Assembly (NCBI GenBank): GCA_963457665.1
Contig: OY735201.1
Coordinates: forward strand, 30,301,841-30,365,840
Direction of reading: 5' to 3'
Length of the DNA stretch: 64,000 nucleotides
Origin: Thysanoteuthis rhombus
Lineage: Eukaryota; Mollusca; Cephalopoda; Oegopsida; Thysanoteuthidae
The position numbers were made by a program, and so were the translations under genes. Positions 22,056 to 31,645 of this stretch are shown here, piece after piece. The notes under the pieces are model-generated. The model was not told the origin of the DNA. It saw only the letters and a list, made by a program, of their open reading frames with translations, and did not search any database. Position 1 is the stretch's first letter; each line of letters opens with the position of its first letter.

Positions 22056-22423
22056 TCATCATCATCATCATCATCTGTCTTTTAACGACCATCGTTGGAC
22101 ATAGACCTTCCCCAGGATCCGCCACATTTCTCTATCATGGGCGTCGCAGAGCCAGTATTTTCTGAATTTGTCCAGTTCATCTCTCCATCTTGTATTTTGT
22201 CTACCTCGGTTTTGCATGAGATCTCTAGGGATCCATGTTGCGAGTCGTGATGTCCATTGGTTGTCTTTCTTTCTTGCAACATGACCAGCCAATTGCCATT
22301 TGAGTTTACTAATGGATTCTATGATGTCTCTGACCCCCATTTTCTTTCTGATATATTGTGCTGTCTTGTGATCTCTCCATGTGAGGTTGAGCATGATTCT
22401 CTCATGCACACGTTGCATGACAG
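22056..22423 (-). mobile_element. RTE-like LINE 3' segment of a 5'-inverted copy
   Basis: The minus frame at 22071-22418 is open for 115 codons: MQRVHERIMLNLTWRDHKTA, KMGVRDIIESISKLKWQLAG, RWRDELDKFRKYWLCDAH, MWRILGKVYVQRWSLKDR. It ends beside the (GAT)n tail at 22056-22074. At its 5' end (22423) sequence from an earlier part of the same element follows in opposite orientation. Confidence 0.85.
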
Positions 22424-22510
22424 GCCATCAAACAAACAAACAAAAAAACAAAAAAAAGGAGAGACTCCCCGACCAGATAACGTCAACATCACCAATTACT
22501 TGTGTGCCCA
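22424..22510 (+). mobile_element. Inverted 5' segment of the same RTE-like copy
   Basis: The plus strand runs CATCAAACAAACAAACAAAA and then TCCCCGACCAGATAACGTCA (read TPRPDNVNI). The copy at 12391-14050 carries the matching order on its minus strand at about 13455-13495 (CACCAAACAAACAAACAAAA, then CCTGGACCAGATAAAATCAC). The segment belongs upstream of the one at 22056-22423 but lies in the opposite orientation, as twin priming produces. Its right boundary is unclear and may extend to about 22560. Confidence 0.65.
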
Positions 22511-22770
22511 TGATATGACCGGAGATATGCTTGAAAATAGTGTAAATGTTGTAACAATGTGAACAGAACGTTTGTAATAGCAATTAATCAGCTTAGAAAA
22601 AATCCGGAAGTTTTAACTTGCAAAAACAGTCACATTTTTAAAATAATCACTAATCATCAACTAGAAATCAGATTTTGATAACATTTTCAGTACTTATTTA
22701 ATAAATGACAAAATCATTTTAAATACGTTTCTGTTCCAAATTTCGGAAGAGAAATATGTTTTCCTTGTTA

Positions 22771-22847
22771 TCATCATCATCATCATCAGTCTTTAATCGA
22801 CCGTCGTTGGATATAGATCTACACCAGGATTCGCCACACCTCTTTAC
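22771..22847 (-). mobile_element. RTE-like LINE 3' terminus, about 77 bp
   Basis: (ATC)n at 22771-22788, then CAGTCTTTAATCGACCGTCG, TTGGATATAGATCTACACC and GATTCGCCACACCTCTTTAC. This is the extreme 3' end of the same LINE, minus orientation, heavily 5'-truncated. Confidence 0.8.
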
Positions 22848-24554
22848 GAATATATAATGAATGCTCAAAGAAAATATTTCAGAGAATTTTTTACAAAAAA
22901 ATCGATCACAATTCAATTACCTATAGAACTAAAAAAAAGTGGGAGGTGTCAATTTTTTTCTGTACGAATTATGAAAATGACGAGGAAAAAAATCAAAACA
23001 CTCAGGTGTCTTATCGCTACTTTCTCTCCCTTCCTTCTATCTTCACTCCCTACTTTGTTTCTATATACGATAACTCCTGTGTATTTTACCTTTTCTTTCT
23101 CTCTATCTTCACTTGAACTCCGCCCCGGCGTTTGTGGCGTAACCATTTCCCCTCTTCACATTTCTTGAATATTGAGTTCGCTTTCTCTTCATTTCATATT
23201 GGATTTTATATTCTGTCTTTTTCTGTCTCTCTCTCTGTCTCCAGAACTTCGATAGGCGAACACTCAAGAAGTGATGGTAGTTATGCAGTTTTATTATTAG
23301 ATTTCCCATTTTTCTTTATTGTTTTACTCCAACGCATGTTTCTTTTGCTACAGATACACACGCAAGCAATTTACAAGAATTGAAGTCTACGGCAAAAGAA
23401 GATCATTTTAAAATCATGAAAATTAAGTAAATTTTCTCTTCAATTTAGATCACGTTAATCTCTCGCAAGCTGAGTCAGGACAACAACGGTCGCCTGAAGG
23501 TGTCCGGAAAAAGAATTGGTGGAAACACTGTGCTTTCAAAAATAGAGGAATTTATGATATTTGAACTAAATTTGATATTGACCATTGGAATTTGTATTAA
23601 CTAGCAGAAGACCGGATTTCCAGCTTGTTTCTGCAGAGGGTCTGAATACGAGATCAAAACTTTTTTCAAAATTTTTTTTAGGGTTATCCTGATTTTAATC
23701 TCCAGGTATAATGCACCGTTTCGATTACTTCGTGGTCACACCGATAAACGGAATCAGACTTTTACTATTGTAGATGGATGAATGGAAATCGGGATGAGCA
23801 GAAAATTGCTCACATGAAAGGAGCCAACTTGGAAAAAAAACTTGGTTGCGGTTAGATGTCCCCACATTAATGCAAATCGATAGTTCGGAAACCAAAAGCT
23901 CAGTTCTCAAAACAATTCTTTTTACGTGGGTATTTCGGCAAATATGTTTAAACATTTTTAATAAATAGGAAAGGAAATGACTCGGATTCCAAGAACGATC
24001 AAATGAAAATGCTTATAAGATAAAATCATACACCAATTTTTTCCGTTTGTTATTTTTTATTAAAGTGTTTAATCAAACAGTAAAATACACGTAACAATGG
24101 AATTAAATGCTTGTATTTCATGTTTTATCAGATGGAGCACCATGAATTCATCTTGGTTCTGGTTGAAAAATGGCGTGTAATCAGGTAAAGAACAGATTTT
24201 TTGTCCAATTATACATTCTGATGAAAAAATATTCCTACACTTTCTGGAGCCTTTGTATATGTTCCTAATCTTTATATCTTTTACCTACATATACGCTTGT
24301 GTACATAAAAAAATTACATTTAATAAGTACTTTCTGGCTTGCATATCCTGTGTTGTAAGTAACTCTCGCACGGAAAAATCAAATCAGTTAAAATTATATT
24401 TGGAACTTTTCCCAGTGGTGGAGAAATTGGCGGGGGCGATATGCGATTAAACTAAAATATTTTTGTCTAGAAAGTTTATAGTTGCTCTCTTTTGAAATAA
24501 GATATGGTGATATTTGCTTGGACGTGCAATATACTCATGGCGATGTCGGTAAAG
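22848..24554. other. AT-rich DNA with pyrimidine tracts, no assigned gene
   Basis: Pyrimidine-rich tracts ending in CAG (near 23228-23243) and TTTAG (near 23449) look like 3' splice sites. The second is followed by about 50 open codons starting ITLISRKLSQDNNGRLKVSG. No 5' splice partner or conserved protein is evident, so I do not call exons. Confidence 0.4.
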
Positions 24555-24860
24555 ATTTACGTGTCAGGGGGTTGCGAATTCTTTCAATTTCAGGTGATTC
24601 CATAAGACCCTACAACCATCAGGAAATTTCTTAGTTTGAAGAAAAAAAATTCCAGGTTTTACAAGGTTTTTTTTCCATTTACAATAACTGTAATGTTATC
24701 ATCTTATCTGAAGTGCAGGGGTTGGGTGTAAAAATATGAAGACGAAATAACACCGATAAATAATTGGGAAATTAGAAACACTAACCCTAACTACTAAACC
24801 CAAATCTAACTACAAACACTAAACCTACCGACTAACCCTGAAACTTAACCCAAACTATAT
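24555..24860 (+). repeat. Dispersed repeat family D, copy 2, with telomere-like run
   Basis: It starts TTTACGTGTCAGGGGGTTGC and passes GGAAATTTCTTAGTTTGAAG and CCAGGTTTTACAAGG to TTTACAATAACTGTAATGTT. It then holds ACACCGATAAATAATTGGGA followed by ACTAACCCTAACTACTAAAC and further CTAACCC-type units to about 24850. Same order as copy 1, with the right part in the other orientation. Confidence 0.6.
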
Positions 24861-25250
24861 GCCGTATTGATTCAAGAGAAAGTTTTTTAAGAACTTAAAG
24901 GAAAACATAAATCAGAAGAGTGCAATAAGAGCTCGTAGGTCTTTTTTGATAAAAAACGAAAATTGGATTGTTTAAATAAATAGTGAAGTCACTAATGTAG
25001 GTAGAGCATTGAGCAAACGTTAATGCGCAATCTGATAAAGATATGCTTTTATTTTCTGTCTAATGTGTTTATGTGTTGTTCAGTTTTACTTTTTAAAGCC
25101 TACGTATGACTTTTGTAGTCTCTCTCTGATGGTTGGAAACCGCCATAGGTTCATGTACATCAAAGCAAAGATTACCAAAGATATACCGTAATCATCAGGA
25201 TTTTTAAAATTTTATTTGCCCAACGCTAATTCTATTACATACGAGAAGCA
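24861..25250. other. Gene-free spacer
   Basis: AT-rich, short frames. Nothing recognised. Confidence 0.5.
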
Positions 25251-25418
25251 GCAATAGTGACCTTTCCCGTTTCAAAATGGCCACCGCTGATAGCGAATTT
25301 CAAGTAAAAGAAGCAGACGACAATAACTCTGATCCTTGAAGTACTAGTGAAACTAACCCTAAGAACATTTACACTACAGTGGAGAGGTGGCTATTTTGAA
25401 ACGGGATAGATAACAATA
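25251..25418. repeat. Hairpin element with about 40-bp arms
   Basis: Left arm 25251-25292 contains CCCGTTTCAAAATGGCCACC. Right arm 25376-25418 contains its reverse complement with few changes (GGTGGCTATTTTGAAACGGG). Loop about 85 bases. A small foldback or MITE is likely. Confidence 0.7.
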
Positions 25419-26600
25419 GTCCATGAAGCAATTAACCTTTTTAGACTGGCTAAGAATTAATTTTCAAAGCTTTGGAAGCGAAGTATTGGTGACATAAGGA
25501 CTTTAATGACATCTGCTACCTCTACTGAGAAAAAAACAACTTTGAACACGGTAAGCAGGGCACCTCATCAAATCAAGATAACCTTGGTAAAGGGTCTAAT
25601 TACTCTGATCAGATATCAAGTGACCTTTACTGAAGATAGATTGTTTTAAATTTTCATTACTTCCCCACAAAAATAGGAAAATGATTGATCATACTTGCCC
25701 AAACACCTGCGTAAAAAGAATGCTTTTGTCAACAGAGCTTTTGGTTCCCGAAACATCAATCTGAATTTATGTGGGGCCTTATTTAAACGAAGCAAGAAGT
25801 ATATTCCATTATGACTGGGGGCTTCTTTCTACGTGGTATTTTTATGCGGACTTTTATTATAAGTAAGCATTTTTCATAGAACTGGAAATCAGATCATCAT
25901 TATTGGGGAAAGCGCGAACATGTGTTTTGGGGGTTTCAAAGACTATCACGAGAAAAACATGTTCTGTAACCGCAGAACATTTGGTGGCCATAGCCCAAGT
26001 CGTCATTAAGTAGGATAACAGAAACGCAAATGATAGCGGGGGATGATTATTACACTACTTCTCTCCGGAGCCTAGAGGAATTTTCAGTGGGCACAAAGTT
26101 TCTTCCGGCTCCGCTTATTTCTCCATTATTCATCCTGATACGGGTCGCCCATAGGACACAGGCCTCCTTTCGACCCCAGAGCACAATGTACACCCTGCAC
26201 CCTCTCTCAAAGGCCCTGTTGTCGTCAAGAGAAAACTTGATACAAAAACAGCCAGGCATGGAACAAAAGGTTTTGTTACGTTACATCTGTTTTGGGAACT
26301 CACAGGCGATCAGGAAATGAAATTTTCTTATTCAGAGAAAAAAAACTCTTTAAGAACCCTTTAGCTTTTTTATACTCGTTTCTTAAAACTTCAAAGATTA
26401 TTGGGATTTCTTTCAAAATTAGTTTGTTTTTTGTTTCTTGGATATAAATTCAATTTCAATATGAGACGTACAAAAAAGATGCATGCACCTCTGAATAATA
26501 CAATGAATTGTGGTTCGAATAAATTAAATGTGGACTGGACAGTAAACGAAATTCATTCTAGAACCATTTCATTCAATATAAAGTAAAGAATTAATACTTT
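25419..26600. other. Gene-free DNA with one G+C-richer patch
   Basis: Positions 26030-26300 are G+C-richer than average and open on both strands (96 codons plus, 69 codons minus). I recognise neither product. The plus frame contains HRTQASFRPQSTMYTLHPLS. No repeat copy of this patch occurs in the window. It could be an exon or decayed element. Confidence 0.35.
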
Positions 26601-26602
26601 AC

Positions 26603-26678
26603 TAATTTAAGGTCAAAATTGAATGGACGTGGGTCAAAACCGAATGGATGTAGGCTAAAATCAAATGGACGTAGGCCC
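26603..26678 (+). repeat. Three-and-a-half copies of a 21-bp unit
   Basis: GGTCAAAATTGAATGGACGTG, GGTCAAAACCGAATGGATGTA and GGCTAAAATCAAATGGACGTA are consecutive, then GGCC. The array abuts the left end of the foldback element at 26676. Confidence 0.8.
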
Positions 26679-27550
26679 CCCAAAAAGGGCACCGGACAAA
26701 ATTTCACCCATTGAAGTACCAAGCCGGACTATAGCCTCTGGTTCAATAGTTAGATTAAAACACAACAAAACTTTTAGTAATTGGTGACAGTATATGACCT
26801 TTAATGGGTCTCATAATTTAGATGTTGTTGTTTGTATGTTGTTTTATTGTTTGTTTGTTTTTTTTTGCATACATTCCAAATATTAAAAAAATAAATCACA
26901 TGGTATCAGATTTTGTTTTTATTGAACCTCATATTCTAATAACACATTTAGAAGCGTAACTTTATTTTTAGGTATGTAAGATTTGAAAAAAAAATATATT
27001 CCGAACATTTTTTTTTCAGTTGTATTTCCTGATTTGTTTTTGTAAATTTCTCACTCATATATTTGCTTTTTCTCCGTCTTCTCCGTGGAAAAAAATTTGA
27101 TGTCTTCACCCTAACCCCAAAACGGAATTAAGATAATTTCATTTCAAAACTTTGAAACTTAAAATTCTAGAATAATCTCTTAGACTTCGAAACAGTATTT
27201 TAGAAATCAAACAAAAATGAGAAAAAAAAAATTTATGTGTTTTTTAAACAATTTTTTGAAAAAATCATGCTGGTAAGTGTGACGAATGTTTTTTGTTAAG
27301 TACTTGTGTGATTATGAGGTCAGATAAAACCCGAATTTGACACCATGTTTATATTTGGTTTTCTAAAATGAATGAAAAAAAAAAGCCTAAATAATATGAA
27401 TTTATATTATGAGACCTGGTAAAAATCATTTCTGTCACCAATAACTAAAAAGTTTTTTAATGTTCTAATCTAACCATGACTTTTCGTCCTGCTTGACACT
27501 TTTAGGGGCTAATTTTTTTCCGGGGAAATTTTGTCTGGGGAATTTTGGGG
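26676..27550. mobile_element. Foldback element, arms about 400 bp
   Basis: The left arm (about 26676-27060) is matched by the reverse complement of the right arm (about 27200-27550) through several ordered anchors. GGGCACCGGACAAAATTTCA pairs with AAATTTTGTCTGGGG. GTACCAAGCCGGAC pairs with GTCCTGCTTGACAC. TTTTAGTAATTGGTGACAG pairs with CTGTCACCAATAACTAAAA. GGGTCTCATAATTTA pairs with TTATATTATGAGACC. TGAACCTCATATTCTAATAACAC pairs with the GTGTGATTATGAGGTCA region. The centre is near 27110. There is no coding frame. The arms have diverged, so the element is old. It resembles foldback-type non-autonomous transposons. Confidence 0.75.
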
Positions 27551-27890
27551 TAATTGTTTGGAATAGATAGGATAAAACATTATGTCACCGCCATTTTTAA
27601 TTTGGCCAATTTTAAATGGCTAAAACAGGCTAAACTTATACAAAATTGCTATGAATGTACCGATTCCAACACACCGATAAATAATTGGGAAATAAGAATT
27701 CGTAACCCCATCTACATTCTGTATTGGCTCTAAAGAGTATTTTTTAGATCGAAAATAACGTTATTTGATCAACGGTAAAAGTCTAGCCACTTTCAGCCAT
27801 TCAAAATTGTCGATAGAGTGTATTGATTTCCTCCCTTGCAAAATATTGACATAATGTTTAATCTTACTTATTCCAAACGATTAACAATTT
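27551..27890. mobile_element. MITE family M, copy 1
   Basis: Left end 27551-27587 (TAATTGTTTGGAATAGATAG...ACATTATGTC) and right end 27848-27889 are inverted repeats. A second pair of inverted strings lies inside (TTTTAAATGGCTAAAACAGGC against CCACTTTCAGCCATTCAAAA). The centre holds ACACCGATAAATAATTGGGA, shared with dispersed repeat D. The same termini occur at 42433 and 42809. Non-coding. Confidence 0.7.
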
Positions 27891-29940
27891 TTGTCCTGTG
27901 CCCCTTATCGTCCGCACCCCAAAATAAATGCCGGGTAAAAACAAAAAATAAATGAATAAATAACTGCTAAACTTTTAAAATTTACCCTCATCAGATTATG
28001 TTGCATTTCTTTGCTTCCTCCCAAACCAAAAAGAGAGCAACTTCTCGGAGATAAGCCTTGAAAACTAACGAAAAATGAAAAAATAGGGGAAAAGTGCACT
28101 TTTAAAAGAAAGTTGACACATGATTTGTCATAAAGACATTAAAACTACAGTCATACTGCTTAACTACTACTCGAATGAAACGCGAATGGGATCTATAATA
28201 TTAGAATTTCATTTTTCTCTCCATCCTGACATGTGGTAAATTTAGAAGCACAAAAAGTCATTATCATCATTCCCGGGACGTTTTTGGATTTTTTTTCATT
28301 CAGCTCCAAATAACTGACGCCAAAAATAATGTTTAAAAACCAAGTCAGAAGAAACATTATTATTATTATTACATGTCAGCCCATTCGTATATCGAAATCA
28401 CAACCCGTTTCTTTAGAGATTCCCCGGGCACTTGACAAGCACCGAAAAAAGAAGCCGCAAAAATTCAAAGAATAAGAGAGAAACTTAATGTAAAAAAAAA
28501 AATAAGTATATATTTTTACCTACCTCCTCGTGTGGTTGTTGTCAGCTAATATCCTTTTAATTTGATTTATACACACTTTCTTTTTCAAGTAATCATAATA
28601 TCGGTGTTTTTTTTTATACCACTCACAGTTATTTTTCTAACAACAAAGGCAAATAAATGAGACACTTTCTGTTGTTGTTGCGTGTTTTTGTTTCTTTTTT
28701 GTTTCGTTTTTTTCCACTCCAACCATGTACCCAAACCTTAAAAAAAATCTCTACTCATATTTGTTTACTCTTGGTCTTCTTTCCAATTCTTTGAAATTTA
28801 AATCTTTATTTTCACGACCAAGGCACAAGTATTGTTGTGTACGATGATGACATGACGAGCCATCGCCGATTAGGGGAGGAAACATGTGTTCATGACGATC
28901 ACGGCAAGTTCTTGGGTTCGTTCCCTTCCGAGTCCTGACCCACGACATAAGTAAATCCGAATACTTGCTGTTTACTTCCCGGCATCAACATGTGAGTTGT
29001 TTGTGTTAGTAGTAGTAATACTCCAAAGTGACCCAATAATTACACACTGTTAAAACTCCGATTATTAACGTATATCGTACACATCACGCTGTTATTAATG
29101 ACTTGAATTAATTAGTATTGATAATCAATGATGAAACGATCGAATTAAGTTTACCGTGTCAAGTAGTGTGTCTCAGGTAGTAGTGATAATAAATATCGTT
29201 TTTTTTTTCTTTCTTTTTTTTTGTTTTGTTTTTTGTCAGTCGTTTGCAGTGCTAATAGTTGTTAGTTGGAGACATTTTCTTAATCTGCATGGCGGGAGGG
29301 CAAATATCGTGTATCTGCTGCTAGGTTAGCTCTCTCCTGAATTAAAAAATAAATATAGATATATATATAACAAAACAGCCTTAGTGCACCATTTAGAACC
29401 GCATCACCATGTCTAGTCTTGAAAATTAAATGACTTCTGCAATAGCATCATCATCATTAACATTTTCAGTTTCAACTGTTTTAGAAGTAGCGATAGTTGT
29501 TGTTTAAAAAAAAAAATAATTACACGTCTGCCCCGTGTGTGAGCAAGCAACGACTGTACTAACGTACCTTAATAGAAAGAAGTAAAAATAGAGATATTAA
29601 GTCACGGACTTTATATTAATGTAAGTAACGGGGGGTAAATAGCAGTAGAATCATTAAATGAAAAAATAATAATGAATAAATTAATAAGATAATCCTCAAG
29701 TTGTGTGCCAGTGGCTGGTGGAGAGTGTCCCAGTGTCTGTAAAATGAATTTAACTGATAGCTGTGTGTTTTGACCCTACGCCAACCGACCACAGTGGAGG
29801 TGGAAATATGTTGTCAAGCTTTGGAAAGAGGAAAACAGAAAATATTTAGCAAAGCTTTGGCAGAGGAATAATAAAAAAAAAAACACTGAAATAGACAGTC
29901 AAGAGTATATTGCTATGGAAGACCAGAGCAGCAGTCTATT
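27891..29940. other. Gene-free AT-rich DNA
   Basis: A short (ATT)n lies at 28356-28371. A G+C-richer stretch at 28800-28950 opens a 65-codon minus frame of unknown nature. Positions 29000-29940 are A/T-rich with many short homopolymers. No repeat family or gene recognised. Confidence 0.45.
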
Positions 29941-31475
29941 GAGCGCAGCGTCATTGTTGCCAACTCAAAAAAGAAAATTGCGCTAGATCGACCTCGTAAA
30001 AGCGTCAAAAATGCTAAAAAGCACTGTTAGCCTTTTCATAGCCATTTTAATTACCTGAAATGATGAGAAAATAGCTAAAAAATCAGCTTGACGTATCGCT
30101 AAAGATTGAATTTTCGCGCTACCCAAACAAGAAACGCGGAAAGCCCTAAATCGGCAACATCGCGCAGCGTTGCCAACTCTCATAATTTTTTTATATCCAA
30201 AATTGGAGCAAGAAATTTCCAAAAATATCAAATGGTTCCAGTATAATGTCTTTAAAAGTAGCTGAAATCTGGACAAAAAATATAAAAAAATATACAGATA
30301 TTCCAAAAGTTATCCGAAAATATATTTTACCAAGATTTCTTTCACTTCAAGCTATTTCAAAATATTAAATGTAACTCTAAAAATTAAGGATTGTAAAGTG
30401 GAAAGTGATGCTTATTTGTTGTTGTTTTTATATTGTTTCGGATCGTTATAACCATCATTTCATGGGAAAACTTTTTTTCAATTCTGGGAGATATCCAGTT
30501 TGGAATTTATGCCTAAATATGGTTAAAGGAAAAACTGAAGATAATTAATATAAGCCAAACCTTGGTAAAATGTCGGTAAGTATATGCCCAGTTCAACATT
30601 ATAGTTACATCGTAAACAGAACCACCCGCGTAAAACCTTTTGGAAACCCTTTTCTAAAGACTAACAAATTTCCGGAAGATTCTTAGGGTATGCTAAATTG
30701 AAAGTATCTAAAATTGAAAAAAAAAAAGAATTAGCCTGCGAGAATTGCGATGTTCAAAGTTTCCCATAAAGTTGAGGGTATTTGGAAAAATGTTGATATT
30801 TTGGATGATTGGTAATTCATTGGTAAAAGTTCAGGACCTGAACTTCACCAAATATCTATATCAAGATTTTACCCCCTTTCTCCCCAATCTAAAAACATCA
30901 AGACTTTACAAAAATAATCTGAAAATATCTGAGCCGCTTCGTTTAAAAAATGTTTCAACTGATATCGAATATCTGAAGACAATTTCTTATATCTAAACGC
31001 AGAAGATATCTGACTTGGTAACGCTGAATACGTTGAAAACCTGGTAGCTATGTGTATAGAATATGTTCATACATTCTATGTACTAAGCATTGATAGGGAT
31101 AATGTTGTTATTTCATCTCAAATTTTAACATCAACTTTTGAGTGAAAAAAAAATATCCGAACAACAAATTTTAGACCCAATGGAAAAAATTCAGGTATAT
31201 TTAAATTTGTACGATATTATTGAACTTTGCTACTTTGGATTATTGGTTGGAGGGGGGGGGGGTAAACTTTTTAGATATTTTCAGATTGATATCTGAAATG
31301 ATTGGATGACTTTAGATGAACATCCAAAAGATTCTACTGATATTTAAAGCATTCCTAAAAAGTTTATAAAATATCTGTGTCATTAAAAAATATGTCTGAA
31401 TGAGAGACATCTAAACGCATAAAAATATCCAGATCTGGATCTATAATATCCAAAAAGGCAACACTACATAGGACA
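29941..31475. repeat. Repeat-rich block dense in ATATCTGA/TCAGATAT
   Basis: GCGCAGCGTCATTGTTGCCA (29943) and GCGCAGCGTTGCCAACTC (30161) are near-identical direct repeats. The block ends with GGCAACACT (31458) in the opposite sense. In between, ATATCTGA, TCAGATAT, GATATC and ATATCCA motifs recur more than a dozen times in both orientations. An inverted copy of repeat D sits inside at 30585-30720. A G12 run lies at 31251-31262. It looks like a decayed non-autonomous element with internal subrepeats. Confidence 0.4.
30585..30720 (-). repeat. Dispersed repeat family D, inverted copy
   Basis: CATTATAGTTACATCGTAAA, CGCGTAAAACCTTTTGGAAA and CTAACAAATTTCCGGAAGAT are the reverse complement, in order, of the left part of the copies at 19655 and 24555. 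Confidence 0.65.
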
Positions 31476-31645
31476 ATGATGTTTCAATCGAGTGTTTCGA
31501 CGAAATTTGAGTTTACTAACGCGGAAAATGAACTTACTTTAAATTTTAAAAAAATTTTTAAAGAAAACAGATTAAAAATTCCTATGCACTCTACACTTGC
31601 TCTATGGGGTAATTCTTTTTTTGACATTTATTGACTTTCTATTAA

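Noticed and set aside
23228..23560. Exons preceded by pyrimidine tract plus AG
   Set aside because: No matching donor sites, no conserved protein, and pyrimidine tracts are common in this DNA.
26030..26320. 96-codon frame in a G+C-richer patch
   Set aside because: The opposite strand is open over the same stretch, no motif is recognised, and length alone does not support a gene.
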